A stretch of 64,000 nt of DNA, taken from the NCBI RefSeq assembly GCF_900177725.1, contig NZ_FXAT01000006.1:186001-250000 (forward strand), read 5' to 3'. A model generated the notes under the pieces. The model saw only the letters and a program-made list of their open reading frames with translations. It was not told the origin of the DNA and did no database searches. The DNA is from Paraburkholderia susongensis. GTDB taxonomy: Bacteria > Pseudomonadota > Gammaproteobacteria > Burkholderiales > Burkholderiaceae. Of the stretch, positions 18,719 through 29,401 are shown piece after piece. The stretch's first letter is position 1, and the number at the start of each line of letters is the position of its first letter. A program made the position numbers and the translations under genes.

Positions 18719-19734
18719 CAGTGTTTCCCTCCTGCCATCGTGCGGCGTGCCGCGTCCGCGATCTGCGCGGCGCTCGGGATGTAGAGATCTTCGAGCGTCG
18801 GCGAGAACGGCACCGGCGTATGCGGCGGGCAGACCATCTCGATGCCGGCCTTGAGCGCGCCGAACGCGTGCTGCGCGACCTGAGCCGAGATGTCGGTGGC
18901 GATATTGCAGCGCGGGCTGGCCTCGTCCACCACGACCAGGCGGCCGGTGTTCTCGACCGTTTCGAGCACGGTGTCGATATCGAGCGGCGACAGCGTGCGC
19001 AGATCGACGACCTCGGCCTCGATGCCCTCCTTGGCGAGCGTCGCGGCGGCATCCAGTGCCCGATGAACCATCAGGCCGTAAGTGACGATCGATACGTGTT
19101 TGCCATCGCGCACGATGTTGGCCTCGCCGAACGGGATCGTGTACGAGTTCTCCGGCACCTCGCCTTCGAGGCCGTACAGGTTCTTGTGCTCGCAGAAGAT
19201 CACCGGATCGTTGTCGCGGATCGCCTGGATCAGCAGCCCCTTGGTGTCATAAGGCGTGGACGGGCACACCACCTTGAGGCCGGGAATGTGGGTGAACAAC
19301 GGCGTCAGCATCTGGCTGTGCTGGGCGGCGGCCCGGAAGCCGGCGCCGACCATCGCGCGAATCACCACCGGCGTTTCGGCCTTGCCGCCGAACATGTAGC
19401 GGAACTTCGCGGCCTGGTTGTAGATCTGGTCGAAGCACACCCCCATGAAGTCGATGAACATCAGCTCGGCGATCGGCCGCATGCCGCACGCGGCTGCACC
19501 GATTGCCGCGCCCACGTAAGCGGACTCGGACAGCGGCGTGTCGAGCAGGCGGTCGCCGTGCTTGGCGTACAAACCCTTCGTCACGCCGAGCACGCCGCCC
19601 CACGCGTCTTTCTCGCCATCCGCTCCGGCGCCGCCGACGATGTCCTCGCCCAACATGATGACGCTCGGGTCGCGACTCATTTCCTGGTCGATCGCTTCAT
19701 TGATCGCCAGCTTCATGCTCAATTTACGGGCCAT
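18718..19734 (-). CDS. acoB: Acetoin dehydrogenase E1 beta subunit
   Basis: The 338-aa protein has the transketolase-like pyrimidine-binding fold of E1-beta chains: MLGEDIVGGAGADGEKDAWGGVLGVTKGL, GAAACGMRPIAELMFIDFMGVCFDQI, and a C-terminal transketolase domain with VDLRTLSPLD and VVDEASPRC. It pairs with AcoA to form the thiamine-diphosphate E1 that splits acetoin. ATG at 19734 is preferred over the in-frame TTG at 19740 because AGGAG is better spaced from it. It ends in a TGATG overlap with acoC. Confidence 0.95.
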   Translation of the reverse strand: MARKLSMKLAINEAIDQEMSRDPSVIMLGEDIVGGAGADGEKDAWGGVLGVTKGLYAKHGDRLLDTPLSESAYVGAAIGAAACGMRPIAELMFIDFMGVCFDQIYNQAAKFRYMFGGKAETPVVIRAMVGAGFRAAAQHSQMLTPLFTHIPGLKVVCPSTPYDTKGLLIQAIRDNDPVIFCEHKNLYGLEGEVPENSYTIPFGEANIVRDGKHVSIVTYGLMVHRALDAAATLAKEGIEAEVVDLRTLSPLDIDTVLETVENTGRLVVVDEASPRCNIATDISAQVAQHAFGALKAGIEMVCPPHTPVPFSPTLEDLYIPSAAQIADAARRTMAGGKH

Positions 19735-19782
19735 GGTCAAGTCTCCTGATTCGATGATTGGATCGGTCGTCTCACGCTGTTT

Positions 19783-20784
19783 TCAATAGCTGACGTAGAC
19801 GTCCGTGAGCAGGTCTTCGGGTCCCGGCAGCGGGGCCGCTTTGGCTTCCACGACCGCGCGCTCGATCAGCGCCGCGACCTCGCGATCGATCGCATCGAGC
19901 TCGTCGCGCGAAAGCACGTCGGCTTGCGTCACCACCTGCGCGAATTTCCTGAGGCAGTCCTTATTGTTGCGAATGTCGTCGAGCTCGCCGGGCGCGCGGT
20001 AAGTCTGCGCATCGCCTTCGAAATGGCCGTAGAAGCGCACCATCTTGCATTCGAGCAACGACGGGCCGCCGCCCTCGCGCGCGCGCCGGATGACCTCGCC
20101 CGCAGCTTCGTGCACGGCGAAGAAATCGGTGCCGTCCACCGTCACGCCGGGGATGCCGAAGCCGGCTGCGCGGTCGACGTAGCTATCCACGGCGGTGCCG
20201 TATTCACGCGCGGTCGATTCGGCATAGCCGTTGTTCTCGATCACGAAGATCACCGGCAGATTCCAGACCGCCGCGAGATTCAGGCTTTCGAGAAAGGTGC
20301 CCTGGTTCGACGCGCCGTCGCCGCTGAACGTGATGCCGATCTCGCCCTTGCCGCGAAATTTAGCCGCCAGCGCCGCGCCGCAGATCAGCGGTGCACCCGC
20401 GCCGAGAATGCCGTTCGCGCCCATCATCCCCTTGGAGAGATCCGCGATATGCATCGAGCCGCCCTTGCCGTTGCACGAACCGCCCTTGCGGCCGTAGATC
20501 TCCTTCATCATCGCGACCGGATCCACGCCCTTGGCAATGCAATGGCCGTGTCCACGGTGCGTGCTCGCAATGCGGTCGCCGTCGCCGAGGTGATGCAGGA
20601 TGCCGACCCCGGCCGCTTCCTCGCCGGCATAAAGGTGGACGAAGCCGGGAATGTCGCCGCGGCCGAAGTCGACGTGCAGCCGCTCTTCGAAATCGCGAAT
20701 CGTGCGCATCTTGCGATAGACCGAGAGCAGCGTCTCCTTGTCGAGCGGCAGCCGACCCTGCCCTGCTGCGGTGTCTCTTTCCAT
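19783..20784 (-). CDS. acoA: Acetoin dehydrogenase E1 alpha subunit (TPP-dependent)
   Basis: The 333-aa E1-alpha chain has RTIRDFEERLHVDFGRGDIPGFVHLYAGEEAAGVG near the start and HRGHGHCIAKG. The thiamine diphosphate motif runs from GDGASNQGTFLESLNLAAVWNLP (GDG) to the closing VIENNGYAES (NN). It decarboxylates nothing; with AcoB it cleaves acetoin to acetaldehyde and a hydroxyethyl group that is passed to AcoC. RBS AGGAGA precedes the ATG. Only 14 bp separate it from acoX. Confidence 0.95.
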   Translation of the reverse strand: MERDTAAGQGRLPLDKETLLSVYRKMRTIRDFEERLHVDFGRGDIPGFVHLYAGEEAAGVGILHHLGDGDRIASTHRGHGHCIAKGVDPVAMMKEIYGRKGGSCNGKGGSMHIADLSKGMMGANGILGAGAPLICGAALAAKFRGKGEIGITFSGDGASNQGTFLESLNLAAVWNLPVIFVIENNGYAESTAREYGTAVDSYVDRAAGFGIPGVTVDGTDFFAVHEAAGEVIRRAREGGGPSLLECKMVRFYGHFEGDAQTYRAPGELDDIRNNKDCLRKFAQVVTQADVLSRDELDAIDREVAALIERAVVEAKAAPLPGPEDLLTDVYVSY

Positions 20785-20798
20785 GTCAGTCTCCTATT

Positions 20799-21902
20799 TC
20801 AGGTTTGGGTGGTGGTAGAGGTGCAAAACCCGGGAACGGGCAGGCGCGTGCCTGCGCCGCTGCGCATCAGTTGCGCGTCTGCCGCATAGCGCATGCAGGC
20901 GGCGACGTCGATGCTGAGAAAAGCGTTCTCGTACAAGGTGACGAATACTTCGTCGTGCTGACCAAAGGCCAGCTCGCGCTCGCCGTCGAGCGCGACGATG
21001 CCGGTGTGCTGTTGCACGCGCCGCGGCACGGCATGTTCGAGGCGCTGCCAGCAGGCGATCGGCACCGGACGCATCAGTCCGGGCGCGATCGGCGCTGTCA
21101 ACTCGAACGCACAATGGCCAGGGCTGCCCAGTTCGATGGCAAGGCCGCCGGGCTCGAACCGGTCGACCGGTTCGAGCAGGCCGGCAATCGCGGACAGGCC
21201 GATCGCCTGCGGGCTCGCGTACGACACGTAGACCGCCGCCAGCGTGTCGGTCTTCCAGACGGCGCGCGCGCCGATGTATTGCTCGCGGGAGATCACGGCG
21301 TCGACCAGCGCGATGTCGCGCCGCACCGCGCCGTTCGGCTCGCGGATCGTCACGTCGAGGCGCTTGTTGCTCGCGAGCGCGTGCGACGCCGGGATGCGTC
21401 CGCTAGCGAACAGGCCGGTCGCGAGTCCGGTGATGGTGGGCTCGCGCATTTCGGGAAAGGCGTTGTTGGTGCCGGTGGAGATCCCAACGATCGGCACCTC
21501 GCCGCACTCGCGGACCACCGCGCGATGCGTCCCGTCGCCGCCGAGCACGACGATCGCGGCCACACCGGCCTCGCGCATCATATGGGCGGCGCGCAGCGTG
21601 TCGTCCACGCTGCCAGTGACCGGCATGTCCAGGTAATCGACCGCCGCGAGCGCGGCGTCGGGCCCCTGGGCGCGCGACAGATGCCGGTGCAGCATGACCC
21701 GCAGTCCTTCCCGGTCCGGCATCATCAGCACGCGGTCCACGCCGCCGGCGGTCAGCGCGGCCAGCAGCCGCAGGACGATGTTCACGCGATCCGCCAGTTG
21801 CAGGCTGTTCGCGTTGGCGATCACCCGGCGGATATCGCGTGCCGAAATGGGGTTGGCGATGATGCCGACCAACGGCGGACGAACCGGGAAAGGTTCGCGC
21901 AT
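20799..21902 (-). CDS. acoX: AcoX, ATP-NAD kinase-like protein of the acetoin operon
   Basis: The 367-aa protein is a member of the NAD kinase/diacylglycerol kinase superfamily as found in aco operons. IGIIANPISARDIRR-like residues (VGIIANPISARD) open the fold, VVLGGDGTHRAV is the conserved GGDG motif, and VGISTGTNNAFP is the second nucleotide motif. The exact role is not established in the family. It is the first gene behind the sigma-54 promoter at 21941-21957, with AGGAGA before the ATG. Confidence 0.92.
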   Translation of the reverse strand: MREPFPVRPPLVGIIANPISARDIRRVIANANSLQLADRVNIVLRLLAALTAGGVDRVLMMPDREGLRVMLHRHLSRAQGPDAALAAVDYLDMPVTGSVDDTLRAAHMMREAGVAAIVVLGGDGTHRAVVRECGEVPIVGISTGTNNAFPEMREPTITGLATGLFASGRIPASHALASNKRLDVTIREPNGAVRRDIALVDAVISREQYIGARAVWKTDTLAAVYVSYASPQAIGLSAIAGLLEPVDRFEPGGLAIELGSPGHCAFELTAPIAPGLMRPVPIACWQRLEHAVPRRVQQHTGIVALDGERELAFGQHDEVFVTLYENAFLSIDVAACMRYAADAQLMRSGAGTRLPVPGFCTSTTTQT

Positions 21903-21940
21903 GCCTGTCTCCTATGTATTCGTTCTGACAGGCGAAGCTA

Positions 21941-21957
21941 TTGCAACGGCTATGCCA
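21941..21957 (-). promoter_or_regulatory. Sigma-54 (-24/-12) promoter of the aco operon
   Basis: On the minus strand the sequence TGGCATAGCCGTTGCAA fits the RpoN consensus TGGCAC/T-N5-TTGCA. The invariant GG (21956-21955) and GC (21944-21943) are exactly 12 bp apart. Transcription would start near 21931, about 29 nt before acoX. Confidence 0.88.
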
Positions 21958-22035
21958 GTGCCGTATCGCACGAAACCGGCGCAAAACTTAGGGGATTACC
22001 CGCGCAATACGGGCATGAAAAGCAGATCGGGGACG

Positions 22036-22057
22036 TGTCACTGTGACAGATGTCACA
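22036..22057. promoter_or_regulatory. Overlapping palindromes, likely AcoR enhancer site
   Basis: Two overlapping perfect inverted repeats share one arm: TGTCAC-T-GTGACA and TGTGACA-GA-TGTCACA. They lie about 80-100 bp upstream of the -24 element, the usual place for an enhancer-binding protein. AcoR, encoded immediately upstream, is the obvious candidate. Confidence 0.8.
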
Positions 22058-22149
22058 GCGGCAGTTGCATCAGGGTGGACACGCGTATCGCACCGGACGC
22101 GACGGCTGCACGTTCAGTCGAACATTCGGCCGCACATTCGGTCGCGCAT

Positions 22150-24144
<1,995 letters not shown>

Positions 24145-24561
24145 CGCTGTCTCCTGTGTACTAAGCGCCTCATGCCAAGTGCGACGGTACTGACCGGCAT
24201 GCAACTTCGGCTCAGCTGTCAGGCGGTGCCTTTGGGAACGTCTTCCAGCACAACACTATTGTGGGCTGTCAGGGAGTCGGCATCATCGTTTTTGAAAATG
24301 CTGTACCGGGCGCGGACTTAATAATGTATCTGACGGCCACCGGATTGTACAAACCTGGCTCGCAAGACCTTGCGCTTTCTTTGCAGTTCCTTTGCGGTTC
24401 CTTTGGGTTTCGGAAGCTGCGGGTGGCGTACACGTGTACACGTAGCATCCGGTGTTGATGCGACTGTTGCGCTGCCTGATCTTTTGCAGCGCAACATCCG
24501 CGTGCGGCGCGGCTGGAGCGGGAGAAGTTCTGGAGAGAGGCTGACGCGACCGATCAGAAGA
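24145..24561. other. Intergenic region, 417 bp, acoR promoter side
   Basis: This region holds the upstream region of acoR and the 3' side of the hydroxyacid oxidase gene. A short palindromic run (GTACACGTGTAC at 24428-24439, overlapping CGTGTACACG) is the only symmetric feature seen. No ORF is credible. Confidence 0.45.
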
Positions 24562-25779
24562 TCAGGCGAGTCTCACCGGGGTTTCCGCCAGGGTTTCCGC
24601 CTGTCTTGCCGATCGCAAAGGCAGCGATTCGACGCTGACCGGCGTCAAGCCTTCGATATTCCGGCAGCCCATCAGACGCATCGTGGTACTCATTTCTGCT
24701 TTCAGGATGCGAAGGACGTCGTCCACACCGGACTTTCCGCATGCCGCGACGCCGTACAGCGGCGCCCGGCCAAGCAGCGTCGCCGATGCGCCCAGCGCGA
24801 TCGCCTTTACGACGTCCGCTCCCCGCCGTATGCCGCCATCCACGAAAATCCGCAGATCGCCGCCGACAGCCTTCGCTACCCCCGGCAGTACGTCCATCGA
24901 TGTCGGCGCGCTTTCCAGCTGCCGCCCGCCGTGATTCGACAACACGATGCCGTCCGCCCCCGCATCGCGCGCAAGCAGCGCATCTTCCACGGTCAGAATG
25001 CCTTTCACGAGCACCTTGCCCCGCCAATGGCGACGTATCCAGCCGATATCGGACCAGCCGAGCGTCAGATCCATCTGCCGGCTCAGTATCGCCGCGTGGC
25101 GCATCAGGTTCGCGGCCTCCCCGACGCTCCTCGCGATATTCACCAGCTGCGGGGATCCATGCGCGAGCATCTGCCACGACCAGCGTGGGTGGGCAATGCA
25201 ATCCGCGATCAGGCGCGCGGATGGACGCAGCGGCAACTGGAATCCGTTGCGTACGTCGTGATCGCGGATGCCGTGCACGGGCGTATCGACGGTCAGCACG
25301 AGCGTCGAGAAACCCGCGGCACCTGCGCGCCGCATCATGTCTTCCGCGATGCGCCTGTCCTGTTGCACGTATAGCTGCAGCCATAGCTCGCCGTCCGGCA
25401 CGGCGGCGCGAACGGACTCCAGCAACGACGTGGATGCGGTGGACAACACGAATGGCAATCCGGCATCCGCAGCCGCGCGCGCGAGCATCTCGTCGGCTTT
25501 CGGCCAGAACAGGCCATTGAGCCCGGTCGGACCAACCACCATCGGCGCTGCAATTTCCCTGTCCCACAGCGACGTCGACGTCGAGCAGTACGAAACATCC
25601 GTCAATACCCGTGGGCGAAGCAGCCATTGCGCGTAGGCGTCGCAATTGCGCCGCAGCGCCCCGCCGCCCTCACTGCCGCCTTCCAGGTAGTCGAACGCAA
25701 GACGCGATAGCCGCCGCTTTGCGGCCGCCCGATAGTCATCGACACAAGCCAACTTCCGATTCGCCAAATGGCCCCCCAA
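24562..25779 (-). CDS. FMN-dependent alpha-hydroxyacid oxidase/dehydrogenase (LldD/mandelate dehydrogenase-like)
   Basis: The 405-aa TIM-barrel flavoprotein shows DYRAAAKRRLSRLAFDYLEGGSEG near the start, LQLYVQQDR, VLTVDTPVHGIRDHDVRNGF, the active-site histidine in VLSNHGGRQLES, and the FMN-phosphate loops DGGIRRGADVVKAIALGA and LLGRAPLYG. It oxidises an (S)-2-hydroxy acid to the 2-oxo acid, passing electrons to O2 or quinone. The central segment around 165-225 could be the membrane- or quinone-interaction loop. The start is uncertain: the first codon (25779) is TTG with no clear ribosome site, and a TTG at 25767 after GGGGGG is an alternative. It is divergent from an IclR gene. Confidence 0.88.
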   Translation of the reverse strand: MGGHLANRKLACVDDYRAAAKRRLSRLAFDYLEGGSEGGGALRRNCDAYAQWLLRPRVLTDVSYCSTSTSLWDREIAAPMVVGPTGLNGLFWPKADEMLARAAADAGLPFVLSTASTSLLESVRAAVPDGELWLQLYVQQDRRIAEDMMRRAGAAGFSTLVLTVDTPVHGIRDHDVRNGFQLPLRPSARLIADCIAHPRWSWQMLAHGSPQLVNIARSVGEAANLMRHAAILSRQMDLTLGWSDIGWIRRHWRGKVLVKGILTVEDALLARDAGADGIVLSNHGGRQLESAPTSMDVLPGVAKAVGGDLRIFVDGGIRRGADVVKAIALGASATLLGRAPLYGVAACGKSGVDDVLRILKAEMSTTMRLMGCRNIEGLTPVSVESLPLRSARQAETLAETPVRLA

Positions 25780-25837
25780 TCATGACGATTGCAATACAAT
25801 TACATCGATCGAAAAACGATATCCCCGCTCAGACTCC
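25780..25837. promoter_or_regulatory. Divergent promoter with putative IclR site
   Basis: Only 58 bp separate the hydroxyacid oxidase and IclR genes. The AT-rich core ATTGCAATACAATTAC (25788-25803) contains ATACAATTAC, close to ATGCAATTAC at 33257-33266 before the FAD oxidase operon, and TTGCAATACA, close to TTGAAATACA in the operator at 57971-58000. It is a plausible binding site for the adjacent IclR protein. Confidence 0.5.
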
Positions 25838-26653
25838 ATGCGAAAATCCGACTCCAAAGCAGACGACAAAGCGGTTGCACGTTCGTCGCTCTTCATCGGT
25901 TCGACCGAAAAAACCTTTCGCGTGCTGCATGCGTTCGACGGCCCCAACCGGCACATGACGCTCGTCGACATCGCGCGAGCAGCGGCGCTCGATCGCAGTG
26001 CGACACAGCGCGTCGTTCACACGCTCGAAGCACTCGGCTATCTGTCTCGCGTGCCGGATACGCGCAGCTACGGCCTCACGTCGAAAATGCTCCAGTTTTC
26101 GTACAACTACATCCGGGCGAACGAACTGATCGATAAGGCGTCCCCCTACCTGCTCGAGATCAGCCGCCATCTTGGCGAAACCACCAACCTGCTCGAGCTC
26201 GACGGGCACGAGATCGTGTTCGTCGCCCGCTTTCCGGGCCGTCACCTCGTCAATGTCGACATCGTGGTCGGCGCACGCCTGCCGGCCATGTTCACGGCAT
26301 CGGGCATTGCGATCCTCTCGCGGCTGCCCGAACAGCAAGTCAAGCAGATCCTCGCGCAGACCCGGCTCGAACCCATGACCCACTACACCGAAATCAAGCC
26401 GGAAAAGCTGCTCGAACGTATCCGCCTCGCGGCTCGCCGCGGCTACGCCGTGATCGAAAACGAAACCGTGCTCGGCGACATTTCCGTCGCGGCGCCCATC
26501 ACCGACCACGGCGGAACCGCCGTCGCGGCGATCAACATCGCCGTTCCCACGACGCGCTGGTCGGTCGAGAGCGCCGAAGGCGAACTGGCCAAGCATGTCC
26601 AGGTTGCCGCAACCTCGATTTCGAAAGCGCGGCTCCCCATGTACCGGCGCTGA
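25838..26653 (+). CDS. IclR-family transcriptional regulator
   Basis: The 271-aa protein has an N-terminal winged helix (about residues 20-80; STEKTFRVLHAFDGPNRHMTLVDIARAAALDRSATQRVVHTLEALGYL region) and a C-terminal GAF-like effector domain (about 95-265) with the conserved GARLPAMFTASGIAILS. It is divergent from the FMN oxidase and convergent with the aldolase gene of the importer operon, so it probably controls both units. It closely resembles in layout the IclR protein at 51682-52503, which also accompanies a DapA-like aldolase and an importer. Confidence 0.92.
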   Translation: MRKSDSKADDKAVARSSLFIGSTEKTFRVLHAFDGPNRHMTLVDIARAAALDRSATQRVVHTLEALGYLSRVPDTRSYGLTSKMLQFSYNYIRANELIDKASPYLLEISRHLGETTNLLELDGHEIVFVARFPGRHLVNVDIVVGARLPAMFTASGIAILSRLPEQQVKQILAQTRLEPMTHYTEIKPEKLLERIRLAARRGYAVIENETVLGDISVAAPITDHGGTAVAAINIAVPTTRWSVESAEGELAKHVQVAATSISKARLPMYRR

Positions 26654-26668
26654 CTCTCTGGCGTTGCC

Positions 26669-27574
26669 TCAGGCGTTGCGCTCGAATACGGCGAGCTGCT
26701 TCTCCAGCTCGCCGCGCAAGCGCCGCGCGAGCGCGGGATCGGGCTTGACGAGCGGCGCCAGCATGTCCGGCGCATCAACGCCGATCAGATCCATCACCGA
26801 TTTCATCGGACCGGGGTTGGTCTCCGCGAATGCGAGATTCATGAGCGGAATCAGCGTCCGATGCAGCGCGAGCGCCTCCTGCGTGCGGCCTTCCGACGCA
26901 AGCTGATGAATCCTGCGCCACGCGCTCGGCAGAAGCGTTGCCGTGACGACGATACCGCCCTTGGCGCCCGATGCCACATGAAGCGGGAACAGCGTATCCT
27001 CTCCGCTCAGCACTGCGAACGAATCGTCCACACCGGCGACGGTGCGCAGAAAATGCCACATATCCGTATTGCAAGCCTTCATGCCGATGATGCGCTCGTG
27101 ACGCGACAGCTCGTGCAGGACTTCGGGGGCAATCGAGATCCGGGTCCGGTAAGGAATCTCGTAGATCAGGATCGGCAGCGGCGATTCGTCCGCGTAGCGC
27201 AGGTAATAGTCGCGAATTCCCTGCTGCGTCGGATTCGTGTAATACGGCGTGAGAACGAGAAGACCATCGGCGCCGGCCGCCGCGAAGTCGCGGCCGGCCT
27301 GCATCGCATCGTGGTATCCCGGGTCCAGCACACCCGCGATCACGGGAATATCGCCGTCCGCTTCCCGCACCGTGATCTCGGCCATGCGGACACGCTCCGC
27401 TCGTGACAGCGCGCCGTATTCGCCCGTGCCGCCAAGCGGCACCACGCCGTCGATGCCCTGCTTCAGCAGATACCGAAGCAGGTTGCGGGCCGCATCGGCA
27501 TTGATCGTGTCGTCGGGATTCACGGGCGTGGGAATGGCGGGCAGGATGCCGCGCAAATGTTGCGAAGTAATCAT
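26669..27574 (-). CDS. DapA-superfamily aldolase/lyase (not housekeeping DHDPS)
   Basis: The 301-aa (beta/alpha)8 protein shows GILPAIPTPVNPDDTIN, GVVPLGGTGEYGALSRAER, ILIYEIPYRTR (active Tyr) and IIGMKACNTD (Schiff-base Lys). GGTGEY replaces the GTTGE of true dihydrodipicolinate synthases and no arginine for dicarboxylate binding is obvious, so it is more likely a pyruvate-type aldolase acting on a 4-hydroxy-2-oxo acid or a related lyase. It is the last gene of an importer operon with a FAD-linked hydroxyacid oxidase. It resembles the protein at 57054-57956 along its length. Confidence 0.87.
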   Translation of the reverse strand: MITSQHLRGILPAIPTPVNPDDTINADAARNLLRYLLKQGIDGVVPLGGTGEYGALSRAERVRMAEITVREADGDIPVIAGVLDPGYHDAMQAGRDFAAAGADGLLVLTPYYTNPTQQGIRDYYLRYADESPLPILIYEIPYRTRISIAPEVLHELSRHERIIGMKACNTDMWHFLRTVAGVDDSFAVLSGEDTLFPLHVASGAKGGIVVTATLLPSAWRRIHQLASEGRTQEALALHRTLIPLMNLAFAETNPGPMKSVMDLIGVDAPDMLAPLVKPDPALARRLRGELEKQLAVFERNA

Positions 27575-27598
27575 GCGGGATTTCTCAGGTCAATCGGT

Positions 27599-29398
27599 TC
27601 AGGAGGCGAGGCTGCGCCGACGCAGACGGTCGGCGACAGCGATCAGGATGGAAACGAATACGAAGAGGCAGGTCGACACCGACGCGATCACCGGCGAGAT
27701 CTGCATCGTCACTTCGTCCCAGAACTGCTTCGGGAGCGTCGTGCTGAGCCCGCCGGACGTGAACAGCGCAATCGTCAGTTCGTCGAACGATGTCGCGAAC
27801 GCGAACAGGAACGACGACATCAGTCCGGCGCCGAGAATCGGGAACGTCACCCGGCGCAGCGTCGTGAACGGCCTCGCCCCCATGCTCTGGGCTGCGAGAT
27901 CGAGGCGAACGTCGTAATTGCGCAGCACGGCCATCATCGTAATCACGACATACGGGACAGCCACCACCGTATGGGCGATCACGAGGCCGATGGACGAACC
28001 GACAAGGCCGATCTTCGCGAAGAAATAAAACACGCCAACGGCGAGAATCATGCGCGGCACGACGATAGGCGCGAGCACGAAAGCGAGGAAGGCCGCATTC
28101 CATTTGAGTCCGCCGCGCACGAGCAGGAAGGCCGCCGGCGTGCCGATTGCCATCGACAGCACACCCGTGCCGATCCCGACCCCGAACGAGCGCACGATCG
28201 CCTGCATCCAGAGCGGCGAATCCGCTACCTGCTGATACCACTGCAGCGAAAAGCCATGCGGCGGCCACGCGAGCCCCGACGTCGAATCGAACGACAGCGG
28301 AATCATCAGAAACGCGGGCGCACTCAGGAACAGCAACATGAGCCACACGACAGCGCGCAGCGTGCGCGGACTGCCGCCCGTCTTGCGGCGGATCTTCGGC
28401 AGCAGCCGCAGCACCCCGTCGGTCGCCTGACCCAGAGCGGAGAGCACGATGTCGCCCAGCTTGCGGCTCCAGCCGCGGCCGGATCGCGACGAGCCCGCGG
28501 GCGCGCTGCCGCCCGCCATCGTCGACAGTCCGACCATGCGGTCATAGACGACGAACACGGCCAGCACGACGACCAGCAGCAGCACCGAGATCGCACCGGC
28601 GAAGCCCCAATTGAGCGCCTGCATGACCTGGTCGATGATGAGCTGCGTAATCATCGTCTCGCGCCGGCCGCCGAGCAGCGTTGGCGTGATGAAGAAGCCG
28701 ATCGCGGTGACGAACACCATCAGCCCGGCGGATGCGACGCCCGGCAGCGACAATGGGAAATAGATCTTCCAGAACACCGTGCCGGGCCGCGCGCCGAGTG
28801 TGGAAGCGGCGGTCGGCAGGCGGCGGTCGATGTTTTCCATCACGGAGAGCATCGTGAGGATCGCGAGCGGCATGAGCGCGTGAACCATGCCGACGATCAC
28901 GGCGGGCAGGTTGTAGAGCAGACTCAGCGGGGAATCGATGATGCCGAGATGCGTCAACGCCCAGTTGATTACACCGTTGCGGCCAAGCAGCACGACCCAT
29001 GCGAAGGTGCGCACGAGAAAGCTCGTCCAGAACGACAGCAGCACCCAGTACAGGACTTTGGCCTTGCGATCGCGCGTGAGCGTCGAGATGAACAAGGCCA
29101 CGGGATAAGCGCTCAGTACCGAAAAGAAGGTGGTCAGAAGCGATATCTTCAGGGTGACCCACAGCACGTCCAGGTAGACCGACGAGGCGAAGAGCCGCCG
29201 GTATTCGGCCAGCGTGAAGCCGTCTTTGCCATGAATGCTCAGCAGGAGCAACTGGCCGACCGGATAGATCAGGAATACGGCGAACAGGACCACGATCGGC
29301 GCAACCATTGCGGCGATCGTCCATGCGCGGCGATTGTGGCGGCGGCCACTCGCCGGCACGCGTTGCGGGCCTGGCGCGGCCAGTACGGACTCGTTCAT
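27599..29398 (-). CDS. Fused ABC transporter permease (PotB-PotC-like halves in one chain)
   Basis: The 599-aa membrane protein holds two complete binding-protein-dependent permease domains. The first (about residues 25-300) carries the EAA-type loop AASTLGARPGTVFWKIYFPLSLPG. A hydrophilic linker rich in Gly, Ser and Arg (about 300-345) leads to the second (about 345-590) with the loop AAQSMGARPFTTLRRVTFPILG. In spermidine/putrescine-type importers these are normally two proteins, so this chain forms the whole membrane channel alone. The ATPase gene ends 3 bp upstream and the aldolase gene follows after 24 bp. Confidence 0.9.
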   Translation of the reverse strand: MNESVLAAPGPQRVPASGRRHNRRAWTIAAMVAPIVVLFAVFLIYPVGQLLLLSIHGKDGFTLAEYRRLFASSVYLDVLWVTLKISLLTTFFSVLSAYPVALFISTLTRDRKAKVLYWVLLSFWTSFLVRTFAWVVLLGRNGVINWALTHLGIIDSPLSLLYNLPAVIVGMVHALMPLAILTMLSVMENIDRRLPTAASTLGARPGTVFWKIYFPLSLPGVASAGLMVFVTAIGFFITPTLLGGRRETMITQLIIDQVMQALNWGFAGAISVLLLVVVLAVFVVYDRMVGLSTMAGGSAPAGSSRSGRGWSRKLGDIVLSALGQATDGVLRLLPKIRRKTGGSPRTLRAVVWLMLLFLSAPAFLMIPLSFDSTSGLAWPPHGFSLQWYQQVADSPLWMQAIVRSFGVGIGTGVLSMAIGTPAAFLLVRGGLKWNAAFLAFVLAPIVVPRMILAVGVFYFFAKIGLVGSSIGLVIAHTVVAVPYVVITMMAVLRNYDVRLDLAAQSMGARPFTTLRRVTFPILGAGLMSSFLFAFATSFDELTIALFTSGGLSTTLPKQFWDEVTMQISPVIASVSTCLFVFVSILIAVADRLRRRSLAS

Positions 29399-29401
29399 CG
29401 C

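Noticed and set aside
24428..24442. GTACACGTGTAC palindrome as an operator
   Set aside because: Short, and distant (about 700 bases of separation is not involved, but about 120 bp after the hydroxyacid oxidase stop and 300 bp before acoR); no partner site was seen, so it is only mentioned in the intergenic entry.
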